From CAVSUB01 sp963816725 (GTDB lineage Bacteria; Acidobacteriota; Vicinamibacteria; Vicinamibacterales; 2-12-FULL-66-21): a DNA stretch of 64,000 bases. The notes beneath the pieces are model-generated. The model ran no database searches, had not been told where the DNA came from, and saw nothing but the letters and a program-made list of their open reading frames with translations. This document shows, one piece after another, positions 55,066 through 63,985 of the stretch (its first letter is position 1; the number at the start of each line of letters is the position of its first letter). The position numbers were made by a program, and so were the translations under genes. The stretch lies in assembly GCA_963816725.1 (NCBI GenBank), contig CAWFMC010000004.1, positions 62,001 to 126,000 on the forward strand. The letters run 5' to 3'.

Positions 55066-56199
55066 CTAACCGCGCGGCGTGACCACGTTGGGAATGCGCG
55101 CCCCGACCGGCGGCAGCGCGGGAAAGTCAGTGTAGGGCGTGGTCTGGTACCAATAGGCCGCGGAGAAGAAGTTGTCGCCGCGATCGTTGGCGTGCCCGTG
55201 CTCCATCGTGTGTTTGAGGTAGCGCTGGAAGGTCACCGGATTGTCGCCGTGCCACCGGTAGCAGCAATAGCGGCCGCCGGTCCGCTCCGCCGCGGCGATG
55301 AGCGGGGCGCCATACATCGCGTGGCCGAAGGGCACGGCACCGTCCCGGCCGCCGAAGTCCCAGCTGCCCAGGAAGTAGTCCTCGCTCCCGGTGCCGACGA
55401 TCGCCGGGGCGGCCTCGTCGTCCACGAAGATCATCTCGTCCCCTTCACCCCACCAGCCGTTGGCGTTCTGGAGCACGCCGAGCGTGACACCCATCAGGTG
55501 TCCGCGCCCACGCGTCTCGACGTAGACGTAGTTCTGCGCGCCTGTCGGATTCAGGAGCGGCGCCGTGCCGGTGACCGGCGTGGCCGGCGCGCTCTGGCGG
55601 TACTGCGCGTGGAAGTAGAGCGTGTCGTCGGGCAGCCGCGGGACGGTCATGTAGTCGATGTTGGAGTAGAAGGCGCCCACCTCCTCCTTGCCCTCGTTGG
55701 TGACGGTGAAGCGCGCCGACTGCCGGTAGGGCATCACGAAGTAGCAGTTCAAGCTCTGGCCCGGTGAGCAGGCCAGGTAGGCGGACTGGTAGACCTGATA
55801 CGACCCGAGGTTCAAGCCGAAGAAGTCGCCGATCGGCACCTCGATGCTCGGCTTGGCGTTGCCGTCCCAGTAGCCGCGCAGGACGATTTCCTTCAGATGA
55901 TCGCTGCTACGCGCGGCGATCGTGAACCAGATGTGGGTGATCACGCCGGGACCGGTGGCGTTGAACACCTCCTGCGTGGCGCCGGCCGCCACCGTCCAGC
56001 GATCGCGATTGCCACCGGTTCGATCGAAGCTCGATTGCTTCAGCGACCGATGCGTCATCGCTCGCGCGTAGGGCGGCAGGAAGCCGAACTCCCCGGCCGG
56101 CGCCTGCGCCTCGACGGCGCGCGGCGGCAGGCCGGCCATCGCGCCGGCAGCCAGGACACCCTGAAGAAAGCCACGGCGAGGCTTGGGACTGCTGCTCAT
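55066..56199 (-). CDS. DUF2961 (GH172-type) exported glycoside hydrolase family protein
   Basis: A 377-residue protein with a Tat-type signal (SSSPKPRRGFLQGVLAAGAM). The DUF2961 core reads GVITHIWFTIAARSSDHLKE, EVPIGDFFGLNLGSYQVYQS, GGRYCCYRWHGDNPVTFQRY and GSEDYFLGSWDF; DUF2961 was reclassified as GH172, with characterised members acting on fructan linkages and arabinan D-arabinofuranosides. The acidic residues in VPIGDFFG and in GTGSEDYF match the active-site region. A longer start at 56304 would place extra residues before the Tat signal. D-arabinose released by such enzymes could feed the 27-35 kb block. Confidence 0.8.
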   Translation of the reverse strand: MSSSPKPRRGFLQGVLAAGAMAGLPPRAVEAQAPAGEFGFLPPYARAMTHRSLKQSSFDRTGGNRDRWTVAAGATQEVFNATGPGVITHIWFTIAARSSDHLKEIVLRGYWDGNAKPSIEVPIGDFFGLNLGSYQVYQSAYLACSPGQSLNCYFVMPYRQSARFTVTNEGKEEVGAFYSNIDYMTVPRLPDDTLYFHAQYRQSAPATPVTGTAPLLNPTGAQNYVYVETRGRGHLMGVTLGVLQNANGWWGEGDEMIFVDDEAAPAIVGTGSEDYFLGSWDFGGRDGAVPFGHAMYGAPLIAAAERTGGRYCCYRWHGDNPVTFQRYLKHTMEHGHANDRGDNFFSAAYWYQTTPYTDFPALPPVGARIPNVVTPRG

Positions 56200-56242
56200 C
56201 CTCTGTGCTCCTGACTGAATTCCGGGACTGGATGACGGCGGC

Positions 56243-56518
56243 TTACGCGGTCGGGGCAAAGCGCTCGCGTGAGCGCTCGCGCGCCCGGCGGGCTTCTTCT
56301 TCACGATTGCGCGGCGGCGCAGCCGTCTTCAACCCGTCGATGAGTCGATGCGCCGCGGCCGTCACCTCCTCGACCGCTTGCGCGAACACCGCTTCGTTCG
56401 TTTTCGACGGCTTCGCCGTCCCGCTCAATTTCCGCACGAACTGCAGGGCCGACGCGCGAATCTCGTCGTCGGTCGCCGGCGGTGCGAAGTTCGCCAGCGT
56501 CTTGATGTTCCGGCACAT
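56243..56518 (-). CDS. DUF2277 family protein
   Basis: A 91-residue protein starting MCRNIKTLANFAPPATDDEI, the standard DUF2277 N-terminus, followed by RASALQFVRKLSGTAKPSKT and a basic C-terminal helix (EEEARRARERSRERF). Function unknown; the protein is small, soluble and frequent in Acidobacteriota and actinobacteria. GGAGA precedes the ATG. It lies between the GH172 protein and the M2 peptidase on the same strand. Confidence 0.85.
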   Translation of the reverse strand: MCRNIKTLANFAPPATDDEIRASALQFVRKLSGTAKPSKTNEAVFAQAVEEVTAAAHRLIDGLKTAAPPRNREEEARRARERSRERFAPTA

Positions 56519-56617
56519 GGGGTCTCTCCGTGTCGCCGCACTGATCGCGGCGGGGTCCGGCCAGGTTGTCGCTCGGGTTGTCAGCTGCTTGCTGATCCGG
56601 CCGGCATACAAAACGTC

Positions 56618-58468
56618 TCACCAACCCACTGGCTGGCCTTTGAGCTGTTCATCGAGCCAGGCCTTGAGCGGCGCGAAGTAGTCGAGGATCGCCGAGGCGT
56701 CCATCTCCTTCGAGCCGGTGAGGGCGTTGAGCGCCTCCGGCCACGGCTTCGACTGCCCCATCGCGAGCATCGCATTCAACCGTTTGCCCGCTTCCTCGCT
56801 CTCGTAAATCGAGCAGCGGTGGAGCGGCTGAGTGCAGCCCGCGGCCTGGGCCAGCGCGCGATGGAACTGGAACTGGAGGATGTCCGCGAGGAAGTAGCGC
56901 GAGTACGGGGTGTTGTCCGGGACGTGATACTTCGCGCCGGGATCGAAGAACTCCTCGCCGCGCGGGCTCGGCGGGGCGATGCCCTGATACTTCAGCCGGA
57001 GCGCCCACCACTCGGCGTTGTACTGGTCCGGCTTGATGGCGCCGGAGAACACCTTCCAGCGCCACTGATCAATCAGTAAGCCGAACGGCAGGAACGCGAC
57101 CTTCTCGAGCGCGCGCGTCATGAGCAGGCCGATGTCGCGGGAGGCGTCCGGGGCGGCTTTCAGCAGACCGATGCGAACCAGGTACTCCGGCGTGACGGAC
57201 AGCGCGATCGTGTCGCCGATCGCTTCATGGAAGCCGTCGTTGGCACTGTCGCGGAAGATGACCGGCAGATCCTTGTAGGCGCGCTGGTAGAAGTTGTGCC
57301 CGAGCTCGTGGTGGATGGTCGAAAAATCCTCGGCGGTCTGCTCGATGCACATCTTGATGCGCACGTCGGTGGCGGCGTCGATGTCCCAGGCGCTGGCGTG
57401 GCACACCACGTCGCGATCGCGTGGCCGGACGAAGAGCGACCGCGACCAGAACGTCGGCGGCAGCGGCGCGAAGCCCAAAGAGGTGTAGAACCGCTCGCCG
57501 ATCCGGACCATGTCGAGCGGCGAGACCGGCTTGTGCTTGAGGATGTCGGTCAGCGAGAACCCGGCGTCGGCGTTGGCCGGCGCGACCAGCGGGTAGATGT
57601 TCGACCAGTCCTGAGCCCAGATGTTCCCCAGCAGGTGCGCCGGAATCGGCCCTTTCTCCGGCACCACGTCGCCGTATTTCTGCCGCAGCTTCATCCGCAC
57701 GAACGCGTGGAGCTCGAGATAGAGCGGCTGGACCTGCGCCCACAGCCGGTCGAGCTCGGTCGCGAACGCGTCGGGCGGCATGTCGTACCTCGCCCGCCAC
57801 ATCGCCCCCGTATCCGCAAACCCGAGCTCCTTGGCACCGGCATTGGACAGCTCGGCGAACCGCACATAGTCCGTCCTCATCGGCGGCGAGATCGTGTGCC
57901 AGCCCTCCCACTCCCGGCGCAGCTCGGGCTCGTTGCGCGACGTCGCCATCACGCGCGTCACATCATCGATGTTGTGGCACACGTCCGGCTTCGCCGGATC
58001 GAGGCACCAGCGGCCCTTGCCATACGTGCCGCGCATCTTCGAGACGATGCGGGTCAGCTCTTCGGACGCTTTGGGATCGGACGGCGTGGCGAGGACGAGC
58101 GAAACCTTGAGGAGATCCAGCTGCCGCCGCAGATCGGCCGGTACGTCGACCTTGTCGAACCGGACCGCCTCCTTGGCGTACTTCGCGGCGGCATCGGCGA
58201 GGGCTTGCGTGGCACGTGAATCGAGCGCCTCGGTGTCATCGGTGATGAAGTTCTGCGCGACCCAGCCGGCTTGCGAGGCCGCGATGCCCAGCTTCAAGAG
58301 GGAGTCGTTGGCTCCGGTCAGGAAGGTCCGCACGTGGTCCGCGGTCGGCGCCGACGACGGATTGGGCGGCCCGCCCGGCGCGCTGACTTTCGAGCAGCTC
58401 GCACTCAGCAGGGCGAGCAGCACCAGCGTGGACGGCAGTCCCGGGCACCGCGAACGTCTCGTTCTCAT
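56618..58468 (-). CDS. Peptidyl-dipeptidase A (M2, ACE-like) lipoprotein
   Basis: A 616-residue lipoprotein: PSTLVLLALLSASCSKVS has a lipobox-type Cys. The gluzincin site is FSTIHHELGHNFYQRAYKDL (HExxH) with the third ligand Glu in SANDGFHEAIGDTIALSVTP, and TISPPMRTDYVRFAELSNAG plus SPRGEEFFDPGAKYHVPDNT are M2 hallmarks. Bacterial M2 peptidases remove C-terminal dipeptides. Length is typical. A TACAAT box lies 6 nt upstream of the ATG, so the message may be leaderless. Confidence 0.9.
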   Translation of the reverse strand: MRTRRSRCPGLPSTLVLLALLSASCSKVSAPGGPPNPSSAPTADHVRTFLTGANDSLLKLGIAASQAGWVAQNFITDDTEALDSRATQALADAAAKYAKEAVRFDKVDVPADLRRQLDLLKVSLVLATPSDPKASEELTRIVSKMRGTYGKGRWCLDPAKPDVCHNIDDVTRVMATSRNEPELRREWEGWHTISPPMRTDYVRFAELSNAGAKELGFADTGAMWRARYDMPPDAFATELDRLWAQVQPLYLELHAFVRMKLRQKYGDVVPEKGPIPAHLLGNIWAQDWSNIYPLVAPANADAGFSLTDILKHKPVSPLDMVRIGERFYTSLGFAPLPPTFWSRSLFVRPRDRDVVCHASAWDIDAATDVRIKMCIEQTAEDFSTIHHELGHNFYQRAYKDLPVIFRDSANDGFHEAIGDTIALSVTPEYLVRIGLLKAAPDASRDIGLLMTRALEKVAFLPFGLLIDQWRWKVFSGAIKPDQYNAEWWALRLKYQGIAPPSPRGEEFFDPGAKYHVPDNTPYSRYFLADILQFQFHRALAQAAGCTQPLHRCSIYESEEAGKRLNAMLAMGQSKPWPEALNALTGSKEMDASAILDYFAPLKAWLDEQLKGQPVGW

Positions 58469-58474
58469 GCGGTC

Positions 58475-58480
58475 ATTGTA
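58475..58480 (-). promoter_or_regulatory. -10 box (TACAAT) at leaderless distance
   Basis: TACAAT on the minus strand ends 6 nt before the M2 peptidase ATG (5/6 to TATAAT). The expected start point is the A of the ATG. No Shine-Dalgarno sequence is present; no -35 box at the usual distance is seen. Confidence 0.5.
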
Positions 58481-58533
58481 CCGATGACCAGAAGGGTACG
58501 AGTGACTCGTCAACTGCAACCCGACCCAGGCGG

Positions 58534-58806
58534 TCAGCGGCGAGCGGACACCGTCGCCATCAGCCAGAGCATTGCGGAGCCGACGGCGAGCACCACGGCC
58601 CAGATCTGGAGTCCCCGCGACGGCTGATCAGGTCGTGAGGCCGCGACGCACTGGGCGACTGCGAGGAGCAGCAAGGTCAGGCCCGACCAGGGATGACTCG
58701 GTGGCCAGTGTCCGGCACGCAGTGCGATCGCATAGCCCGCCACGACGACGGCGAGCATGAACACCCCGGATAGCCAGAGCAGCGACGATGATGCTGGCGT
58801 TGACAT
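58534..58806 (-). CDS. Small membrane protein of unknown function
   Basis: A 90-residue protein with three membrane segments (SSLLWLSGVFMLAVVVAGYA; HPWSGLTLLLLAVAQCVAAS; LQIWAVVLAVGSAMLWLMAT) and a short basic end. A TTG at 58813-58815 lies 5 nt after a TATACT box on this strand and could be the true leaderless start (three extra residues). It is divergent from the small membrane protein at 58853 and shares its promoter region. Confidence 0.65.
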   Translation of the reverse strand: MSTPASSSLLWLSGVFMLAVVVAGYAIALRAGHWPPSHPWSGLTLLLLAVAQCVAASRPDQPSRGLQIWAVVLAVGSAMLWLMATVSARR

Positions 58807-58828
58807 GCTTTGCAATAGAAAGTATATT
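58800..58828. promoter_or_regulatory. Overlapping divergent promoters
   Basis: Plus strand: TTGACA (58800-58805, perfect), 17-nt spacer, TATATT (58823-58828). Minus strand: TATACT at 58821-58826, five nt before a TTG. The two -10 boxes overlap by four bases, so the two small membrane proteins should be in competition for the same DNA. The plus -35 box overlaps the start codon of the minus gene. Confidence 0.75.
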
Positions 58829-58852
58829 GCGTCGACAATGAGGAGCGCCCCG

Positions 58853-59146
58853 ATGTCTGCGTCCTACTTCAAGCTTCCCAGCGCCATCGCACCCGTGGCC
58901 ATGTCACTCGCCGCCCTGAGCCTCGTGCTCGGTCACGTGGCGCTGTTCGGCATCGTACACGAGACCGACGAAGGGACGGCCGCGCACATCTATCAGTTGC
59001 TGATGGCTGGCCAGGTTCCTGTCATCGGGTACTTCGTGCTGCGGTATGTTCCCCGGCAACCGGCCCGAGCCGTCTGGGTGGTGGTCGCGCAGGTCGCCGC
59101 GGCAGCGATGGCGTTCGGCGCCCTCTACTGGATGGAATCGCAGTAG
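58853..59146 (+). CDS. Small membrane protein of unknown function
   Basis: A 97-residue protein beginning MSASYFKLPSAIAPVAMSLA with GAGGAG upstream and an 18-nt leader from the predicted start point. Three hydrophobic segments (AIAPVAMSLAALSLVLGHVA; IYQLLMAGQVPVIGYFVLRY; VWVVVAQVAAAAMAFGALYW) are visible. No family is recognised. It shares a promoter region with the divergent membrane protein, suggesting paired expression. Confidence 0.7.
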   Translation: MSASYFKLPSAIAPVAMSLAALSLVLGHVALFGIVHETDEGTAAHIYQLLMAGQVPVIGYFVLRYVPRQPARAVWVVVAQVAAAAMAFGALYWMESQ

Positions 59147-59152
59147 CGCCCG

Positions 59153-60568
59153 CTACTCCGGCGCGGCGCCGCTCTCGACCGGCAGCCCGGCCCCTTCCCA
59201 TGCCGCAATCCCGCCGGCCAACTCGCTGACGTCGCTGAAGCCCCGCGACTGCAGCACGCTGGCGGCAATCGACGACCGGTATCCTCCCGCGCAGTAGACG
59301 AGCAGCGGACGCCCCGCGGGCAAGGCGTCCAGTTGCTCGATCAAGCGACTGAGAGGCACTGCCAGGCTTCCGGCGATCCGCTTCTGTTCACGCTCGTCCG
59401 GCCCCCTGACGTCGATCGCCACCGTCGCGGCACTGCCGTCGAGGGCCAAACGCGCCGCGGCCACGCGCGCGCCGAGACGCTCGGTCGCAACCGTGAGATC
59501 AGCGCGCGACTGGACGCTCTCGAGCCCGCCGTGCAGGTAGCCGTCGACGTGATCGAAGCCGATGCGTCCCAACCGTGTCGCGGCCTCGCTCTCGCGTCCG
59601 GGCTCCGCGACGATCACGATCGGCAATGCGTGATCGAGAATCGTCCCGGCCCAGGTCGCGAACTGCCCCTCGAGTCCAACGTTGATGCTGCCGGCCAGAT
59701 GTACGGCGGCGAACTCCGCCGGATCCCGGACATCGAGGATTTGCGCGCCGGCGCTTTGCAGCGCGAGCAGGCGATCGAGCGTGATCGGATTCACCACGCG
59801 GGCCAGCGCCTCGTCGAGGGTCGGCCGCTCCCGGCTGTTCAGCATCGCGTCGTAAGTGAAATACGGCGGCGCGTCCGGCTGGTCGGCTGTCACCATCCCG
59901 ATGAATGCCGCCCGGCTCATGGGCTGCAGGGCATAATTCGAGCGGCGCTGCTCGCCGATGGTCGAAAACGTCTCCTTGCTCAGAGCCTTGCCGCACAGAG
60001 AGCCCGCGCCGTGGGCGGGGTAAACCAGGGTCTCGTCGGGCAGCGGCAGCAGCTTGTCGTGGACCGAGTCGAACAGACGGCCGGCTAGCTCGGTCGCCGA
60101 CCAACCCAGCGCGACGCGCAGATCCGGACGGCCGACGTCGCCGACGAAGAGCGTGTCGCCGGTCAGCACGGCGTGAGGAATCGTGTCGCTGCGTTCGAGG
60201 TCGTAGACGAGGATCGAAATCGATTCGGCGGTATGCCCGGGCGTCTCGAGCGCGGTCAGGCGGAGACGGCCGAACGCGACACGATCCTGATCGTGCAGCG
60301 GCGTGAAGGCATACTCCGCTTTGGCCGCGGCGCCCAGATAGATCGTGGCGCCGGTCCGCTCGCGCAGTTCGAGGTGCCCGGCGACGAAATCGGCGTGGAA
60401 ATGGGTCAGGAACACGTGCGCGATGCGTAGGCGGTGCGCCTCCGCGTAGGCCACGTATTCGCCGATGTCACGCTGGGGGTCGACGACCGCCGCGATCCCC
60501 GACGTCGGGTCGCCGATGATGTATGAGGCGTGCGCGAGACAATTCAGGTAGAACTGTTTGAACAGCAT
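59153..60568 (-). CDS. Persulfide dioxygenase-rhodanese fusion (CstB-like)
   Basis: A 471-residue protein with an N-terminal metallo-beta-lactamase-fold persulfide dioxygenase (VFLTHFHADFVAGHLELRE, ALETPGHTAESISILVYDLE, LTGDTLFVGDVGRPDLR, YPAHGAGSLCG) and two rhodanese domains. The first rhodanese (about 270-355) has no catalytic Cys (PIVIVAEPGRESEAAT); the second carries it in LLVYCAGGYRSSIAASVLQS. Such enzymes oxidise low-molecular-weight persulfides and handle thiosulfate in sulfide detoxification. The family's second metal His after H-x-H-x-D is F here, as in the THxHADFV subgroup. Confidence 0.87.
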   Translation of the reverse strand: MLFKQFYLNCLAHASYIIGDPTSGIAAVVDPQRDIGEYVAYAEAHRLRIAHVFLTHFHADFVAGHLELRERTGATIYLGAAAKAEYAFTPLHDQDRVAFGRLRLTALETPGHTAESISILVYDLERSDTIPHAVLTGDTLFVGDVGRPDLRVALGWSATELAGRLFDSVHDKLLPLPDETLVYPAHGAGSLCGKALSKETFSTIGEQRRSNYALQPMSRAAFIGMVTADQPDAPPYFTYDAMLNSRERPTLDEALARVVNPITLDRLLALQSAGAQILDVRDPAEFAAVHLAGSINVGLEGQFATWAGTILDHALPIVIVAEPGRESEAATRLGRIGFDHVDGYLHGGLESVQSRADLTVATERLGARVAAARLALDGSAATVAIDVRGPDEREQKRIAGSLAVPLSRLIEQLDALPAGRPLLVYCAGGYRSSIAASVLQSRGFSDVSELAGGIAAWEGAGLPVESGAAPE

Positions 60569-60659
60569 GAGCCCGCGGGATCACGAAGCATTGCGGCGGC
60601 CAGGAAACTGGCGGCGAACGGTCACATTATGGCCGACTCGCCCGATGGAGGCCTGATCC

Positions 60660-62585
60660 GTGCAGATCATCAGGCTGCCGCGCGCTAGTTACCCAGCGGC
60701 CAGGCGGACAAAGCCTGTCGCAGTGATGACCTCGCCTGACCCCGGCGCGACCGGCCGGCGATGGATCGTTGCGTCCGAGCTCCCATGGATAGCGCTGGTG
60801 GCGGCCGTCTTCGCGCTGACCCTCGCGGCGTCCTGGCATCGCTGGTCGGACCCGATCGTCGACGTTGGCCGCGAGATGAATCAGCCGCTGCGGCTGCTCG
60901 AGGGTGAGCAGCTGTATTCCGACGTCCGGCACATCTACGGACCGCTGTCGCCCTTTGTTCACGCCGCGATGTATCGCGTGCTCGGTCCGTCGCTTTCCTG
61001 GCTGTATGCCGATGGCATCGTCACCGCAATGGTGGTGCTGGCGCTGGTGTATGGGCTCGGACGCCAGCTGATGTCCCCCGCCGCGTCCGCCGCGGCGACC
61101 CTGAACGTCGTGGCCTTGTGCGTGTTCAAGCCGGCCGGGAACTACATCCTTCCCTATTCGTACAACTCGCTGCACGGCGCCACGATCGGACTCGTCACGT
61201 TGACGTTATTGACGCGCGCCGTGGGCCATCCGCGAGCTCGTGACGATCCACGCCGCCAGCACCGGGCGTTCCTGACTGCCGGCGTGCTGGCCGGACTGGC
61301 CCTGCTCGCCAAGACCGAGATGGGCCTGGCCGCAACGGTCGCCGGCCTCGCCGCGGCGGCGAGCCTCGGCTACCCCGATAGACGCCAGATCGCCAGGCTG
61401 GCGGCGATGTTCCTGGTGCCCGCGTTGGTCGTCGCGCTCGTGCCGTACAGCGTGCTGGTGTGGCGGGTCGGATGGACGCCGGTCCTGATCGACAGCTGGC
61501 TCCTGCTGTATAGCATGCCGCCGGAGATCGCCTACTTCAACGGGCAGATCTCGGGCCTTGGGAACCCGATTCGATCGCTCACGCGGATGGGCATCGCGGC
61601 CGCCAAGCTCGGGATCATCGCGTGCTTCATCGCAGCCCTCAGCACGCTCATCGTCTCGATCCGCCGCGGCCGGCGGGGCGCCGCGGCCAACCCGTCCCAG
61701 ACCTCTACGCGGTGGCTCGCTGGCGCACTCGCCGGTCTGGCCCTCCTGTACATGACGACGGGGCCCGATGCCGACAAAGGCCCGTTCCTCGCGGTGCCCC
61801 CGGTGCTGCTGGTGCTGCTAGTGACCTCCGCGTTGCGCCTCAAGCGGCAGTGGCAGCCGCGCACTGCCACCATCGTCGTCATGAGCGCTTACGCGCTGGC
61901 GAGCCTCGGACGCATCGTGCTCCACGTTCGCAGCGGCGGCGCGTATGCGTCGTACCTGCTGCCGTCGTCGATCGTCCTGTTCACATACGTGTGGGTCGGC
62001 CCGTTCGCCGAGTGGCTGAGGGACCCGCCGGTCGCACGGGTGGCGCGCCAGGTCGCCCTGACGCTGATCATCGTGGCCGGCGTCGCGAACGCCGCCGTGC
62101 TCTCGTTCCGCTATCAGCGCCGCAACACCATCGCCGTCGAGACGCCGCGGGGCGCGATGACAGTGCCCGCCGACATGGGGGTGGCGATCAACGAAGCGCT
62201 CACCTTCATCGAGCAGCGCACTCGCCCCGGCGATCCGATTGCCGTGGTGCCGGAAGGCACCGCTATCACGTTCCTCAGCGGACGACGGAATCCTCTGCGC
62301 GAGGAGATCGTGACGCCGGGGTATCTGGATGCGGACGGCGAGGCGCGCGCCATCAGGCAGCTGGAGGCGTCGCGCACCGCCCTGATCCTGATCCCGAATC
62401 GTCCGACCCGTGAGTTCGGGCCCGACGTGTTCGGCCGGGACTACAACCAACGCCTGATGCAGTGGATCGAGCAGCGATATACGGTGTGCGGGATCTTCGG
62501 ACCGGTGAAGGATGCCGCGCTGGCGATCGGCAGCAAGCCGTTCTTCCTGCGCGCCTACTGCGCGAACGACATCGACCAGCGTTAG
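60660..62585 (+). CDS. Polytopic membrane protein, glycosyltransferase family 39-like
   Basis: A 641-residue protein with about 11-12 membrane segments. The GTG at 60660 has GGAGG 8 nt upstream. The first periplasmic loop (SWHRWSDPIVDVGREMNQPL, then LRLLEGEQLYSDVRHIYGPL) holds the acidic residues expected in GT-C enzymes such as ArnT/PMT-type transferases, which move sugars from polyprenyl phosphate. The C-terminal soluble region (about 515-640) is periplasmic. Acceptor and donor are unknown. ATG 60726 is an alternative start. Confidence 0.7.
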   Translation: MQIIRLPRASYPAARRTKPVAVMTSPDPGATGRRWIVASELPWIALVAAVFALTLAASWHRWSDPIVDVGREMNQPLRLLEGEQLYSDVRHIYGPLSPFVHAAMYRVLGPSLSWLYADGIVTAMVVLALVYGLGRQLMSPAASAAATLNVVALCVFKPAGNYILPYSYNSLHGATIGLVTLTLLTRAVGHPRARDDPRRQHRAFLTAGVLAGLALLAKTEMGLAATVAGLAAAASLGYPDRRQIARLAAMFLVPALVVALVPYSVLVWRVGWTPVLIDSWLLLYSMPPEIAYFNGQISGLGNPIRSLTRMGIAAAKLGIIACFIAALSTLIVSIRRGRRGAAANPSQTSTRWLAGALAGLALLYMTTGPDADKGPFLAVPPVLLVLLVTSALRLKRQWQPRTATIVVMSAYALASLGRIVLHVRSGGAYASYLLPSSIVLFTYVWVGPFAEWLRDPPVARVARQVALTLIIVAGVANAAVLSFRYQRRNTIAVETPRGAMTVPADMGVAINEALTFIEQRTRPGDPIAVVPEGTAITFLSGRRNPLREEIVTPGYLDADGEARAIRQLEASRTALILIPNRPTREFGPDVFGRDYNQRLMQWIEQRYTVCGIFGPVKDAALAIGSKPFFLRAYCANDIDQR

Positions 62586-62600
62586 GCGCAGCGGAACGCG

Positions 62601-63038
62601 TCAGTGAGCCGATGCCCTGCCGCCGCCGGCCGCCCGGGCAATTGCCCCGCACAGGCCGCCGATGACACCGAGCAGCGTCCCTGGCAAGATGATCAGCATT
62701 GGCAACACGACGGCTTCATCGAGCCCACCGCTCCCGGCGATCGCCTGAATCGTCTGGGGATCGTGCCGGAACGCATAGAGCAGGGCGACGCCGGTGATCG
62801 TCGTCACCGCGCCGAGCAGCCCGGTAATCGATGCGGCAACGGGACCGTTGAGCCATGACCCCGAGCGCCAGGCCGCGGCCGCTCCCGCACTCACGAATAT
62901 CAGCGCGCCCACCAGTGTCGAGACGGACGACCGCAAGTGGAAGTCTGTGGTCGGCTCGAACCAGTCGAATGCGGTGCGGATGACGAACGCCGCACTCAGC
63001 AGGACCGCCCACGGCACCTGAGCCCGCCAGCCACTCAT
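62601..63038 (-). CDS. Small membrane protein
   Basis: A 145-residue protein with four hydrophobic segments (VPWAVLLSAAFVIRTAFDWF; STLVGALIFVSAGAAAAWRS; ASITGLLGAVTTITGVALLY; EAVVLPMLIILPGTLLGVIG) and a Gly/Ala-rich end. Its ATG overlaps the DUF1905 gene's TGA (ATGA). No family is recognised. Much longer upstream frames overlap known genes and are rejected. Confidence 0.72.
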   Translation of the reverse strand: MSGWRAQVPWAVLLSAAFVIRTAFDWFEPTTDFHLRSSVSTLVGALIFVSAGAAAAWRSGSWLNGPVAASITGLLGAVTTITGVALLYAFRHDPQTIQAIAGSGGLDEAVVLPMLIILPGTLLGVIGGLCGAIARAAGGGRASAH

Positions 63039-63490
63039 GCCTTCCGTCCCTTCGCGCCGGGTGGCGCCGCGATCATTTCGACGGCTTTGACGATGCGACG
63101 GGCGCGGGTGTCCGCGGCTTTTGCGCCTTCGATGGCTTCGACGTGCTCGCGCTGGTGCGTGTAGCTGAGGGCTTTCCAGCGCGCGGTGGCCCCCGGTGTC
63201 GCCCGCAGTGCCTTCTTCAGGTCCGCCGGCGGTGTCACGACCCGCGGTTCGGTATCGAGCTCGAGCCGGACTTCGACCGTCTCGTCTCCCTGGAGCCCCG
63301 CCGCCTCGCGATGACTTCGCCTCAACGGGATGAACGGCGGCCCGCCCATCGCGGCGATGGTGCTCCGATAGGTATAGCCGTTGAGCGTGACCTTGACCGG
63401 CGCCCGCACCCGGCCGAAGGTGTCCTTCGGGTCGAACGGCACGGGGATGGCGTGGAGCTGGAGGGTCGTCGTGTACGTCTTCCCGGGCAT
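63035..63490 (-). CDS. YdeI/OmpD-associated family, DUF1905 protein
   Basis: A 151-residue protein: MPGKTYTTTLQLHAIPVPFD, APVKVTLNGYTYRSTIAAMG and GGPPFIPLRRSHREAAGLQG form the DUF1905 barrel, and ALRATPGATARWKALSYTHQ with EHVEAIEGAKAADTRARRIV is the YdeI helical part. Family function is unknown. 18 nt downstream of the DinB gene and four-base overlap with the membrane protein show one transcript. Confidence 0.85.
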   Translation of the reverse strand: MPGKTYTTTLQLHAIPVPFDPKDTFGRVRAPVKVTLNGYTYRSTIAAMGGPPFIPLRRSHREAAGLQGDETVEVRLELDTEPRVVTPPADLKKALRATPGATARWKALSYTHQREHVEAIEGAKAADTRARRIVKAVEMIAAPPGAKGRKA

Positions 63491-63508
63491 GATCGTTGAG
63501 GCCTCCGA

Positions 63509-63985
63509 CTAGGACCAGTCTCCCAGGAGCCGGCGAACCAGCACGAGCTGCCCCACATGGTAAGAGGAGTGATCCGCGACCAGCAGCAACTCGCGTAGGT
63601 AGGTCTGCCCTGTGCCGTGAGGGATCTTCGCCGCCAGATCGACGCTCGTGTCGGCGGCCAGTGCCTGCAGCTTCTCCCGATCGTCGAGAAACTGCCGGAT
63701 GCTGCCGTCCCAAGCCTCGGCCGATGGCGGCTGAGGCGAGGACGGCCAGTACTCGCGCGGCCACTCCATCTCCTGGTAGTCGGCGTTGACGCAGAAGTCC
63801 AGGATGTCGTGCTGCGTGATGCGCAGGTGCTCGAGGAGTTGCCAGGGTGAGTACGGCAAGCGGTCCGGCGCCAGGCCGCGGTGAGCGGGCGACAGGTCCT
63901 TCACTGCCGCCTCGAAGCCGGCGTGTGCATCCTCCCACGCCAGCAGCCGGCGCACGTGGTCACGAAGCGCTGTGTCGATGCTCAT
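63509..63985 (-). CDS. DinB family protein
   Basis: A 158-residue four-helix-bundle protein: RRLLAWEDAHAGFEAAVKDL, SPWQLLEHLRITQHDILDFC with the first His ligand, and LLLVADHSSYHVGQLVLVRR with the DHxxYHxGQ metal motif. DinB-like enzymes are metal-dependent thiol transferases (bacillithiol/mycothiol S-transferase relatives) or DNA-damage induced; the substrate here is unknown. First gene of the DinB-DUF1905-membrane-protein operon. Confidence 0.87.
   Translation of the reverse strand: MSIDTALRDHVRRLLAWEDAHAGFEAAVKDLSPAHRGLAPDRLPYSPWQLLEHLRITQHDILDFCVNADYQEMEWPREYWPSSPQPPSAEAWDGSIRQFLDDREKLQALAADTSVDLAAKIPHGTGQTYLRELLLVADHSSYHVGQLVLVRRLLGDWS

Noticed and set aside
60627..61175. Minus-strand frame opposite the start of the glycosyltransferase-like gene.
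   Set aside because: His/Arg-rich shadow without motifs or ribosome-binding site; the plus-strand gene has a strong GGAGG.
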